Source: Pararoseomonas baculiformis
Lineage (GTDB): Bacteria; Pseudomonadota; Alphaproteobacteria; Acetobacterales; Acetobacteraceae
Length of the DNA: 64,000 nucleotides
Reading direction: 5' to 3'
Assembly (NCBI RefSeq): GCF_017813395.1
Contig: NZ_JAGIZB010000007.1
Span: forward strand, 154,831-218,830
Positions 7,968-14,906 of the stretch are shown here, in pieces. Position numbers and translations under genes: made by a program. The notes beneath the pieces are model-generated. The model searched no databases and was not told the origin of the DNA. It saw nothing but the letters and a program-made list of their open reading frames with translations. Positions within the stretch are counted from its first letter, which is position 1; each line of letters begins with the position of its first letter.

Positions 7968-8108
7968 TGGGGTCCTCGCGAAGTTCGGGGACCGCGAAAG
8001 GGACTGGCAACGGCAACAGAAGGTCGCTATATCGAGGGTGCACAGTGACCTCGAACAAGCGTTTCTGCAGCCTGCCCGGTGTGTCCCACCGCGGCAGGTT
8101 GTTTCGTT

Positions 8109-8330
8109 TTAGGCCGCGACCTGCGCCAGCTCGGCGGCGCGGTGCGCAAAAGAACGGCTGGCCAGCCATTCATCAGTCTTCTGCGGGTCGTACGCGACAC
8201 GACGCGCACCCACGCGGATGTACGGCGGACCATTCCCGTCCGCGCGCCAGCGCTGGAGCGTCCGCGGCGAGACGTTGATGCGCCGAGCCTCGGCCGCCTC
8301 GTCCAGATACTGCTTCGTTTGAGCGGTCAT
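8109..8330 (-). CDS. AlpA-like helix-turn-helix activator (73 aa)
   Basis: The start at 8330 (MTAQTKQYLDE) follows GAAGG at 6 bases. The body is a MerR/AlpA-type winged helix: YLDEAAEARRINVSPRTLQRWRADGNGPPYIRVGARRVAYD, with the expected final segment DEWLASRSF. In P4-like satellites and Gram-negative PICIs, AlpA-family proteins activate the early operon or excision. Here it leads the replication genes, 141 bp upstream of the 70-aa gene, and lies just downstream of the GGTTC dyads at 8423-8456, which are good candidates for its own operator. Confidence 0.75.
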   Translation of the reverse strand: MTAQTKQYLDEAAEARRINVSPRTLQRWRADGNGPPYIRVGARRVAYDPQKTDEWLASRSFAHRAAELAQVAA

Positions 8331-8422
8331 CGGTTGCCTTCTCGTCACAGTGGCCGCCAGTGGCGACGAGAGGGACACTGCTCTTGCGAGGGCTGTACAA
8401 ATACGACCGTGCCTGGAGGTGA

Positions 8423-8456
8423 GGTTCTGACCTGTCGGAACCTATAGGGTAGGTTC
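8423..8456. promoter_or_regulatory. Overlapping GGTTC dyads upstream of alpA
   Basis: There are two overlapping inverted repeats. GGTTCTGAC-CT-GTCGGAACC (8423-8442) has one mismatch. GAACCTA-TAGGG-TAGGTTC (8438-8456) is perfect. They share the middle GAACC half-site, so three half-sites lie in alternating orientation. The site lies 93 bp upstream of the alpA start and just past the stop of the 173-aa gene. It is probably an operator controlling the replication operon. Confidence 0.6.
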
Positions 8457-8462
8457 GGACCC

Positions 8463-8984
8463 CTAACCTTCGCCGCGAAGTTTGCGACCGCGGCGGAGCC
8501 GGCGCCGCATGCTTGGCTGTTCCTCTATGCCAAGCTCGTCCATCATGGCCTTCAGCGCCGCGCCCGCGCTGCCATGCTGTCGGCGAAGTTCCGAGAACCG
8601 GGCCACATCCCGCATGACCTCTTCGGCAGATTCGAAGGCGGCGAACGCGTTGAAACCCGGTCGAGTAAGCTCCAGAGCGTTCGGAGTTAGTTTCATAGCG
8701 TCCTGCGGTGAGAGGCCAGGAGCGCGCTCGTCCCGGTAGTCTATGCCGCGGGCGAGCCGCCAAAGCCGCCAAGCTGTCTGATACAGGTAGTCCGCGCACC
8801 AAGCCGGAACAGCGCGAGCGGGCGGAGGATCCTTCTGTGCTTCGTCTGTCGGGCGCAGCTGATAAATTAAGGCTGTCCAGACGAAGAGCGGGTTGGCTTC
8901 GGCTTCGTAGGCATCTTGCAGGTTGAGGGTAACACTCTCCGCTACGGCGTCGGGGCCGACGATGTCGCGCGACACGGTTCTCAT
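8463..8984 (-). CDS. Hypothetical protein (173 aa)
   Basis: An ATG at 8984 is preceded by GGAGG at 8 bases. The product has a helical middle (ADYLYQTAWRLWRLARGID) and ends in a strongly basic tail (RRRLRRGRKLRG). Similar Trp-rich helical proteins with a basic tail occur beside replication genes of mobile elements, but I cannot name the family. It lies between the small-gene operon and alpA. Confidence 0.55.
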   Translation of the reverse strand: MRTVSRDIVGPDAVAESVTLNLQDAYEAEANPLFVWTALIYQLRPTDEAQKDPPPARAVPAWCADYLYQTAWRLWRLARGIDYRDERAPGLSPQDAMKLTPNALELTRPGFNAFAAFESAEEVMRDVARFSELRRQHGSAGAALKAMMDELGIEEQPSMRRRLRRGRKLRGEG

Positions 8985-9137
8985 TTGCAGCGCCTCCGCA
9001 GCGCACCCCGCGTGAAAGCGGCGGGGCAGCAGGCGCGGAGGGCCTGCGTTCGGGGATCAGCCTAGCCCCGCCGATGGGGATTGTAGCAGGCGCAGCCGAG
9101 GGCGCGAGGGAGGGCGGAGCGCCCTCCCCTTTTGTGA

Positions 9138-9284
9138 TCAGGACCATGTGCCCACCGCCAGCAACAGCACCAGGGGCAGCAGCCATAGCGGGATGCCGCA
9201 GCGCGACACCGTGACGGCCAGGGTCATGGCGCCAGCAGCGATCACGCCGGGTATGGCAAGCCACATGGGGAGGAAGCCGCTCAT
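9138..9284 (-). CDS. Small two-helix membrane protein (48 aa)
   Basis: The reading frame starts at ATG 9284 inside the stop of the upstream gene (ATGA) and ends at TGA 9138. It encodes two hydrophobic segments: MWLAIPGVIAAGAMTLAVTV (about 7-26) and PLWLLPLVLLLAVGTW (about 32-47), with Ser-Arg-Cys between them. This is a compact hairpin membrane protein of the size seen in holin-like, toxin-like or superinfection-blocking peptides. The coupling to an upstream gene supports that it is translated. Its function is unknown. Confidence 0.55.
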   Translation of the reverse strand: MSGFLPMWLAIPGVIAAGAMTLAVTVSRCGIPLWLLPLVLLLAVGTWS

Positions 9285-9562
9285 GTCCTCGCCCTCCGCA
9301 TCATCATGCGCACCGCGGCGGCCGACATGCCGAGCCGCTCCGCCACGTGCTGTATCTCGCAGCCCTCCGCGAGCATGGCCCGCGCCACCTTCACCCGCCG
9401 GGGTGTCTCCGGATCAGGCGGGCGCTTCCGGTGCTGAGACCGCAGCCCCGCGCGCCTGGCGCGCATCCGGGCCGCGTCACGGTCGAGCCCCAGGACGTTC
9501 CCGAGCGTGCGGTAGGTCGCGCCCCTGGCAAGGATGGCGGCCATGGCGTCCTGACGGCTCAT
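9281..9562 (-). CDS. Small helix-turn-helix protein (93 aa)
   Basis: The start at 9562 (MSRQDAMAAIL) lies in an ATGA overlap with the upstream gene and has no separate ribosome site, so it depends on coupling. Two similar HTH-like units are visible: AAILARGATYRTLGNVLGLDRDAARMRARRAGL and AMLAEGCEIQHVAERLGMSAAAVRMMMRRA. This could be a paired HTH DNA-binding protein of the small phage type. It probably serves as a regulator of the coupled operon or of helper-phage genes; the target is unknown. Confidence 0.6.
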   Translation of the reverse strand: MSRQDAMAAILARGATYRTLGNVLGLDRDAARMRARRAGLRSQHRKRPPDPETPRRVKVARAMLAEGCEIQHVAERLGMSAAAVRMMMRRART

Positions 9563-10137
9563 AGCGCCGCATCCCACGCCGCCACCTCGGCCTTCATGGC
9601 GCTGATCGCCCGCTCTAGGGTGGGGATTGCTCTTCTGGTCCTCTCGATATTCTCGGCCGGCGTCGGCTCTTGGATTTCCGGGGCGGGTCTAGCGGCCATG
9701 GCCGCCGCGGAAGCTTCCCTCCTGCGCAGAAGCCCCTCAGAACGAGCCGCATATTCCCGCACGACCTCATCCCCGGCGAGCCGGGCCAGCAGGGTGAAGG
9801 CGATCCGCTGAGCGCCGTCGTCGTCCCAGAAGCCTGGCGCCTGCCCCTCAAAACAGAGCAGCGCCACGCGGGCCATCGCAGCCATCCCTTCCGGGGTTTG
9901 CGGCTCGGCCTCCGTCACCAAGTCCTGCACCGCACAGTATTCGGGCCAATTGCTTGTCTCATCGAGATCGAGCAGTGCCTCGGGCCCGGTGCGGTTCTCC
10001 ATTGCCGCCTCCAGTTCCAGATACCGCGCGCAGGCGCGGATCAGCTCGGCATCCGGGGAGGGCGCAGCCAGGGCGAGAGGAGGCGCGCCAAGGGCAGCGA
10101 GACCGCCAAGGACGCCTCGGCGGGTGGTCCGGGTCAT
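9559..10137 (-). CDS. Twin-arginine-leader hypothetical protein (192 aa)
   Basis: The start at 10137 overlaps the upstream stop (ATGA). The N-terminus MTRTTRRGVLGGLAALGAPP has a twin-arginine pair, a hydrophobic core and an Ala-rich cleavage region, so Tat export is plausible. The mature part is helical and contains AELIRACARYLELEAAM followed by a Trp-Pro and an acidic segment, a layout seen in many unnamed proteins on alphaproteobacterial mobile elements. The C-terminus is a long charged helix. An exported protein in a phage-satellite early operon is unusual. Confidence 0.6.
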   Translation of the reverse strand: MTRTTRRGVLGGLAALGAPPLALAAPSPDAELIRACARYLELEAAMENRTGPEALLDLDETSNWPEYCAVQDLVTEAEPQTPEGMAAMARVALLCFEGQAPGFWDDDGAQRIAFTLLARLAGDEVVREYAARSEGLLRRREASAAAMAARPAPEIQEPTPAENIERTRRAIPTLERAISAMKAEVAAWDAAL

Positions 10138-10541
10138 GCTCCCCCCCTCCCCAGCAGATCCTCGACCAGGGACACGGCCAGCCATTCCTGGGGAACGTTG
10201 AACCGGTCGCAGGCAGTCCGATGGTCGCTCAGAACCCACCAGCGCACCGCCTCGGCCTTCGCGCGTAGGCCCTCAGGCGTGCGGGCCGGCATCCTGGCCG
10301 CGCGCTCCACCAGATCCTGCCATGGCTGCCGGCAGGCGAAGTCAGCGAAGGTTTTGGCAGTGAGAGGCTGTGCGTCCTCCTCGCGGCACAGTCTTCTTGC
10401 CTCGTCCAGCAGGGCGATAAGTTCGCCGTCCAGCTCGGCCGCCTTCGCCGCTCCGGCAGCCGAGGCGGCCATCATCGTCAGGGTTGCGGCACAGGCGCCC
10501 CGCAGGACGGCCCGGCGGTTCCTCGGAGTGCGGCGGGTCAT
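10134..10541 (-). CDS. Twin-arginine-leader hypothetical protein (135 aa)
   Basis: An ATG at 10541 is in an ATGA overlap with the upstream 76-aa gene. The leader has basic residues with an RRAVLRG motif, then a hydrophobic Ala/Met stretch and AAKAAE, fitting a Tat or Sec signal peptide. The mature region is about 100 residues, helical, and similar in style to the following 192-aa gene but not obviously homologous. No enzyme motif is seen. Two exported proteins in adjacent coupled genes suggest a shared envelope function. Confidence 0.55.
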   Translation of the reverse strand: MTRRTPRNRRAVLRGACAATLTMMAASAAGAAKAAELDGELIALLDEARRLCREEDAQPLTAKTFADFACRQPWQDLVERAARMPARTPEGLRAKAEAVRWWVLSDHRTACDRFNVPQEWLAVSLVEDLLGRGGA

Positions 10542-10768
10542 GCGCGCGTCCTCCTTGCTGCCCGCTCAGCGTCTTCAATCCGACCGCTGAGGGTGGTGAG
10601 CTGCTCTTGCAGCCGGCTGGCCACCCACTCCACCGCGTTCACCGCGCGGTCGCGCTCCGGGCCTTCGGCGCGGAAGTTCTCGTGCAGGAGCAGCATCGAG
10701 ATCGCGATAACCCCGAGCTCCGCGTCGATCACGTCCCGGTAGAAGCCCTCCAGTTGCTGCGCACTCAT
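10538..10768 (-). CDS. Small helical protein (76 aa)
   Basis: The start at 10768 overlaps the stop of the first operon gene (ATGA). The product is almost entirely helical, with acidic and aliphatic residues (GFYRDVIDAELGVIAISMLLLHENF) followed by a coiled-coil-like C-terminal half. No domain is recognised. The four-base overlaps on both sides mean it should be made in a fixed ratio with its neighbours. Confidence 0.5.
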   Translation of the reverse strand: MSAQQLEGFYRDVIDAELGVIAISMLLLHENFRAEGPERDRAVNAVEWVASRLQEQLTTLSGRIEDAERAARRTRA

Positions 10769-11190
10769 CCCAGGGCCCTCCCCAGCAGCCCGCGCAGGTT
10801 GGACGGCACGGGCTCGCCGGCCAGGCGGTAGGCGGCACGCATTTCGGCGCGGGTGGGGCGGTGGACCACGACAGGGCGCACCCAGGCGGGCGCGAGGGTC
10901 ACGGGCTGGGCGGAAGCCTCGTCCGGCTCCGGCTCGCCCTCGGTGTCGGGCTCCATGTCCGTCAGGGGAGCGTCAGCTGCATTCAGGAACGCGATCAGCA
11001 GGTCGGCCCGGTCCAGAAGGGTCCGGATCTCGGCGGAGATCCGGGCGCGGGTCTGCAGGTCAATTGTTATGGCAGCCGGGGGTCTTCTTCTCGGCTCGGC
11101 CGCAGATGGGTGATCGGCTCTTCTGTCCTGGCCCTCGGCGGGAAGGGGCACTCTTCTGCACGTGGGTATGGTATGGGCGTGCGTAGTCAT
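10765..11190 (-). CDS. First gene of small-ORF operon, hypothetical (up to 141 aa)
   Basis: The frame opens at ATG 11190, but the first 40 residues are low-complexity and basic and the ribosome site is weak. The better-ordered part begins near residue 41 (ITIDLQTRARISAEIRTLLDRADLLIAFL), so the true start may be downstream at a non-ATG codon. The C-terminal part includes a helix PTRAEMRAAYRLAG. It is transcribed away from the XRE gene, so its promoter should lie in 11191-11300. Function unknown. Confidence 0.45.
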   Translation of the reverse strand: MTTHAHTIPTCRRVPLPAEGQDRRADHPSAAEPRRRPPAAITIDLQTRARISAEIRTLLDRADLLIAFLNAADAPLTDMEPDTEGEPEPDEASAQPVTLAPAWVRPVVVHRPTRAEMRAAYRLAGEPVPSNLRGLLGRALG

Positions 11191-11274
11191 CGCCGGCTGA
11201 TCCCTTCAGCTGGTGGTGATTAGGCCGGGCGGCGGTGCTGGTAACACCTCGCTCGGCCGCGTTCCTTGTGGAAC

Positions 11275-11289
11275 GGCATACTATATGCC
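11275..11289. promoter_or_regulatory. Perfect GGCATA-CTA-TATGCC operator
   Basis: A perfect inverted repeat with six-base arms and a three-base spacer lies 12 bp upstream of the XRE start, between the XRE gene and the divergent small-ORF operon. A second half-site, ATATGCC, lies at 11327-11333 just inside the gene. It probably is the autoregulatory binding site of the XRE protein; that is an inference. Confidence 0.6.
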
Positions 11290-11300
11290 ATGGTGCCGCT

Positions 11301-11567
11301 ATGGGCGCAAGTGCAAATGACACACGATATGCCATTTCAGCGGGGCAGGTTCGGGCAGCGCGCGCGCTGATTGGCTGGACGCGGGATCAGCTTGCCGTTG
11401 CGAGTGAGGTTCCGATGCGAACGCTGGCCCGACTGGAGACAGGCGATGGAACCCCTCAGCGTCGCACCCTCGCCGCCATCCGCGCCGCCTTAGAGGCAGC
11501 GGGCGTCGAGTTCATAGCCGAAAATGGCGGCGGCGCAGGCGTCCGGCTGCGGAAAGGCGCGGTGTGA
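11301..11567 (+). CDS. XRE-family helix-turn-helix regulator (88 aa)
   Basis: I chose ATG 11301 (MGASANDTRYAIS) because the HTH begins right after it; an upstream in-frame start at 11235 would cross the operator. Residues 15-65 are a classic XRE HTH: QVRAARALIGWTRDQLAVAS, EVPMRTLARLETGDGTPQRRT, then IRAALEAAGVEFI, which also ends many short phage-type regulators. It faces the coupled small-ORF operon, so it is the likely switch (repressor-like) of the element. Confidence 0.75.
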   Translation: MGASANDTRYAISAGQVRAARALIGWTRDQLAVASEVPMRTLARLETGDGTPQRRTLAAIRAALEAAGVEFIAENGGGAGVRLRKGAV

Positions 11568-11737
11568 CCTCGGGCAGAGGCGTTCGGCTTCAGGGTCAGG
11601 AAGGTAACCCGGGAACTGCCGTCGTTCAGCGAGGGACTGCTATTGCGCGGGTCAGAACAGAGCCAGCTTAGGCGGGGCTAGTCCATGCGTGCGGATGCAG
11701 TTCAGACTTCAGCAGATTTCCCAATGAGAACCATTCC

Positions 11738-12112
11738 ATGGCTCCGGGTTCGGCAACACTCCGTCCTATCGCTCTCACCTGTCCAAGATGCGGCGGGGCG
11801 ATGAGCGAGGACGAGGCGACGGAGAACCCTTCTTATCTCTGTCATATCGGCCATGCCTTCTCGATCAGCGAGATGCACGTCCAGCAAATGCATTTGGTTG
11901 ACCGAACACTTTCCGCCGCTTGGCGGGCACTCAATGAGCGCGCCGAGTTTTGCCGGTGTGTCATGCGTGACGCCGAAGCAAATGGGGACCGCGCTGCGGT
12001 TGCGAGGTGGACGGAGTTACAGCACGAGGTCAAACTAAAGGCCGAGGTGATGCGCGGCCTTATCCAGCGCGGCTGGGCGGATCTGAGCACCGACAGCGAA
12101 GGCGAGCCGTGA
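11738..12112 (+). CDS. Stand-alone CheB-associated zinc-ribbon/helical domain (124 aa)
   Basis: The protein has a CPRCGG motif at residues 15-20, a YLCHIGHAFS motif about 20 residues later, and a long helix (ALNERAEFCRCVMRDAEANGD). This is the pattern of the C-terminal extension found on some CheB-type methylesterases. The methylesterase and receiver parts are absent, so only the small zinc-ribbon domain remains. It may bind a partner protein or be a truncated relic. It is one of several cargo-like genes in 11.7-16.7 kb. Confidence 0.6.
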   Translation: MAPGSATLRPIALTCPRCGGAMSEDEATENPSYLCHIGHAFSISEMHVQQMHLVDRTLSAAWRALNERAEFCRCVMRDAEANGDRAAVARWTELQHEVKLKAEVMRGLIQRGWADLSTDSEGEP

Positions 12113-12220
12113 GGCTGTCCAGGAGACAGTGGGAAGGCACGCAGCTGTCTCAGGAGTGGTTGGTATGCCAGCGCGCGGCGAGAGATAGCTTCACCTCATC
12201 TGAGAATGCGAGCGGGGCAC

Positions 12221-12415
12221 ATGGCCGGTACATCGATCTTAACGGCAGCAACCCACCCGGAGGAGATGCGGGCCGAGGTGGAGCTGCGCGTTGGCAATGC
12301 CAGCCTCCGCACCACGGCCCGAACTACGCCTGCGGGCCTAGTGACAGCAGGCCTGTTTGTCTCAGCCGTCCTGCTGTCCACCGCAGCGCTTGTCCTGGCG
12401 GCGCGGCGGATCTGA
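12221..12415 (+). CDS. Small single-pass membrane protein (64 aa)
   Basis: The frame opens at 12206, with a second ATG at 12221. About 35 polar residues are followed by one hydrophobic segment (GLVTAGLFVSAVLLSTAALVLAA) and a basic end (ARRI), so the C-terminus probably stays in the cytoplasm. No family is recognised. It lies 93-108 bp after the zinc-ribbon gene and convergent with the secreted protein at 12433. Confidence 0.45.
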   Translation: MAGTSILTAATHPEEMRAEVELRVGNASLRTTARTTPAGLVTAGLFVSAVLLSTAALVLAARRI

Positions 12416-12432
12416 CCGGCCCGAGATCGGGT

Positions 12433-12822
12433 TTAGTACTGGCTGCGAACTGGCGCCAGAACACCGCTCGTCAGCTTGAAGTCGAGCACCGGGTTGCTGC
12501 CATTGCTGATGAGGTAGCGATAGCCAGGGAATGAAGCCAAGACCTTCCCGGTGCAGTTCTGTTGCTCCATCTGCTGCGCAACAACGGTCCCGTAGACGGC
12601 AATGTGGACAGTCTGAAACAGCTCTGCATGAGGAATGAACCGTCGATTGTAGTTCACGAGGCAGTACGTCTGGGTCTTGCTGGGCTGCCCGTGGCTTTCG
12701 AATAGGACGGTGAACCGAATGGACTTGGTCGTGCTGTTGACGAGGATCAGGTCCGCCGACGCAGGCGAGATGGCGCCTAGTGCAACGGCCACACCGAGGG
12801 AAAGAGCAGTGAGCAGGCGCAT
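12433..12822 (-). CDS. Small secreted protein with signal peptide (129 aa)
   Basis: The start is taken at 12822 (MRLLTALSLGVAVALG), although MRSTAM at 12837 is also possible. A clear Sec signal peptide ends near PASA. The mature part is beta-rich (DLILVNSTTKSIRFTVLF) with two cysteines that could form a disulfide. The opening resembles small periplasmic DUF-type proteins with an immunoglobulin-like start, but no family is certain. Confidence 0.55.
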   Translation of the reverse strand: MRLLTALSLGVAVALGAISPASADLILVNSTTKSIRFTVLFESHGQPSKTQTYCLVNYNRRFIPHAELFQTVHIAVYGTVVAQQMEQQNCTGKVLASFPGYRYLISNGSNPVLDFKLTSGVLAPVRSQY

Positions 12823-13096
12823 GGCTGTCGATCTCATCCGCGGCAGCTGACCGCCAGCCCGCGGCGGAGAGGATGCCCTGCTGCTCTGGCGGGTGAGAAG
12901 CCTGGCGGAGTTTATTGCATCGATCGGCGCCACCTATGAGCCCGCGCCCAGCCAGTCCAGTAGAACGGAAGCGGGCCGCACCCGCGGGCGAGCGCGGCCC
13001 TGACCGCTGAGCCCGTAGGGGGCGAGGACGGCTGCCGGCGAGAGTAAGCCGCGCCTCGGGCAACCTCAAGCCCGCGCCCGACATGCGAGACGTGTC

Positions 13097-13315
13097 TCAG
13101 GGCTTGGGTATCGGCACGAGAGCATCGTTCACATAAGCACTGACGATACCCAGGTCGCGCACGCGCTCCGGTGAGAGCACCACCTGATCCGGGCCGTCCA
13201 CAGTCTCGTATTCGATGAGAAAGCAGATGCGGCTGGTCGAGAGCCCCTCATCCACCGGAGCAAGCGACTTGAGCCGGGCCATACCGGGCGGCATCGGTGC
13301 GCGTGTCAGATACAT
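13097..13315 (-). CDS. Small hypothetical protein (72 aa)
   Basis: The open frame reaches 13612, but only the part from 13315 (MYLTRAPMPPG) has protein-like composition, including a beta-rich stretch (ICFLIEYETVDGPDQVVLSPERVRDLG). No strong ribosome site is seen. No family is recognised. It is flanked on both sides by unassigned DNA. Confidence 0.4.
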   Translation of the reverse strand: MYLTRAPMPPGMARLKSLAPVDEGLSTSRICFLIEYETVDGPDQVVLSPERVRDLGIVSAYVNDALVPIPKP

Positions 13316-13629
13316 GTCGCGTCGCAGGCTCCTGTGCTGCCACTTCCTTTGAGCTCGCGGCTTTTGGCGACAGGGCTGCGCATGCGCATCGTCAGTTCTG
13401 GGTATGCACTGCCCCGTGATCGGCCGGCTTCCTTGGACTCGAATAACGGTCTGGGAGGGCACCAGCGTGTTGTCCAGATGGCCAACGCTGATGTGCCATA
13501 GAGCAAGCTTCTGGAGGCCACACAACGGCACCCGTGTACCTAACTGCACCACTGGCACGAGGCGCTGCAGACTGCCGCGACTTAGCTTGGCCGGCCGCGT
13601 TAGTCCGTGCACGGCCGGAGGCTATCGCA
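13316..13629. other. 314-bp gap
   Basis: No supported gene, RNA or clear repeat was found. Frames in this stretch are rich in rare-looking codons and have no ribosome sites. It may hold the promoter of the DUF6894-like gene that follows. Confidence 0.4.
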
Positions 13630-13860
13630 ATGCCTATGTTCTTCTTCGACCTCAGTAATGGGGAGCAAAGGCTGGGCGATGACGAAGGGACAGATATGCC
13701 CAGCACCGCCGAGGCGCGGCGCGAGGGGCTACGCGCCCTGTTAGAGATAGCCCGCTTCCATCTGCGCGACAGAGAAACCGGCGCGCTCTCGATGGTAGTG
13801 CGCGACAAGGCGGGACAGGTCATCTCGGAGCATCATCTCAGTCTGGAAACCCGCTCCTAG
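13630..13860 (+). CDS. DUF6894-like small protein (76 aa)
   Basis: ATG 13630 starts MPMFFFDLSNGEQRLGDDEG, the typical opening of DUF6894 proteins (aromatic strand, then a D-x-E-G loop), followed by a helix TAEARREGLRALLEIARF and a C-terminal strand pair around VVRDKAGQVI. These small proteins are common in alphaproteobacteria. The function is unknown. Confidence 0.65.
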   Translation: MPMFFFDLSNGEQRLGDDEGTDMPSTAEARREGLRALLEIARFHLRDRETGALSMVVRDKAGQVISEHHLSLETRS

Positions 13861-13953
13861 TGACAAGGCCACCCCCACTCAGGACTGGGCACGGCTGGAG
13901 GAGCAGCCGGCCCAGTCGCCTGAGCTAGGGTGCTGCCGCGGTGCTTCCAGCGC

Positions 13954-13987
13954 AAAAAGAAGCCCGGCGGGATCCCTTCCGCCGGGC
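13954..13987 (-). terminator. Rho-independent terminator (minus strand)
   Basis: GCCCGGCGG (13962-13970) and CCGCCGGGC (13979-13987) form a perfect nine-pair stem with an eight-base loop. Read on the minus strand it is followed by TTCTTTTTG, a U-rich tail. It would end transcription of the membrane-protein gene at 14278-14622. The rest of 13861-14277 holds no supported gene. Confidence 0.7.
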
Positions 13988-14277
13988 GAGACACTCAGGG
14001 GTTACATGGAAGTGACCTGCGCCTCTCTAGTCGAGAGACGCGGCCCAAGAACGCGCGCGGATCCGCCCGGGTTGCCCGCCGAGGCTAACCCCGCCCAGGA
14101 GTGCTTCGCCTGGGGTGACAAGGGAACAGGACGGCCGGGATTAATCCACAGAATTGATCATGGCTCTCCGGTCCGCCTTCGTTAGGGTCTATCCACCAGA
14201 ACGCGTGGCCAGTTTGGTTCGCGGGCTAGGCCGAGCTCAAGATCGTCGACGGGTGCGGCGCTGGAAGCTGTGATGGG

Positions 14278-14622
14278 CTAGCGGCGCGCGACCAGCCGGG
14301 GGCCCTGTCGAGGAGACCCGGCGTCGCTCTCGGTCCCGCTTGTTGGTCCAGCTGAAGTCCAGGCGTCACGGGCCTCCATCCTCTGAAGGAGACGATGGAT
14401 TTCGAAGACAGCCGCAGCCAGACCCGCGCCTGCGGCGGTGACCACAAAGCCGATTGCCGCGCCTGCGAGGCTAAACAGGACAGCCGATCCAGTTGTGTCA
14501 TAGACCAAAGGACTGAAAGCAAAAGCAAAGTAGACGGCGCGCCCGGCGAACCAGCCCAAAAGGGCGCCGCAGACCACGGCTACCCAGAGACCCGCTCGGG
14601 CTATCGCGATGATGATGCTCAT
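14278..14622 (-). CDS. Small membrane protein (114 aa)
   Basis: ATG 14622 opens MSIIIAIARAGLWVAVVCGA. There are two clear transmembrane segments (about 6-32 and 44-70) and a charged cytoplasmic tail from about residue 75 (EIHRLLQRMEARD). No enzymatic motif is present. A convincing terminator lies about 290 bp downstream. Confidence 0.55.
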   Translation of the reverse strand: MSIIIAIARAGLWVAVVCGALLGWFAGRAVYFAFAFSPLVYDTTGSAVLFSLAGAAIGFVVTAAGAGLAAAVFEIHRLLQRMEARDAWTSAGPTSGTESDAGSPRQGPRLVARR

Positions 14623-14906
14623 ATCGAGATCGTGCCGATTTCCCGATGAGACGGCAAGGCGCTCTCGCAGATGAGGCGCTTAGGGGTATCCAGCGGCGGC
14701 CGGCCACGGCGCACCGCCTTGTCCCCCGCGCGGATCTCGGTCCAGCTAGAGAACTCACGCGTCGGAAGTGCCCTAGCGTCGCTGGACGCCTCTGTACTGC
14801 TTGTCCGAATTGATGCCCCGCCTGGTCGCTGAAGTTTTGACCTTGGCAACGAGCACAGCAGACGGTAACGGCTGCACTCTGATCGACGCTGTGCGGGGCT
14901 AGACTT

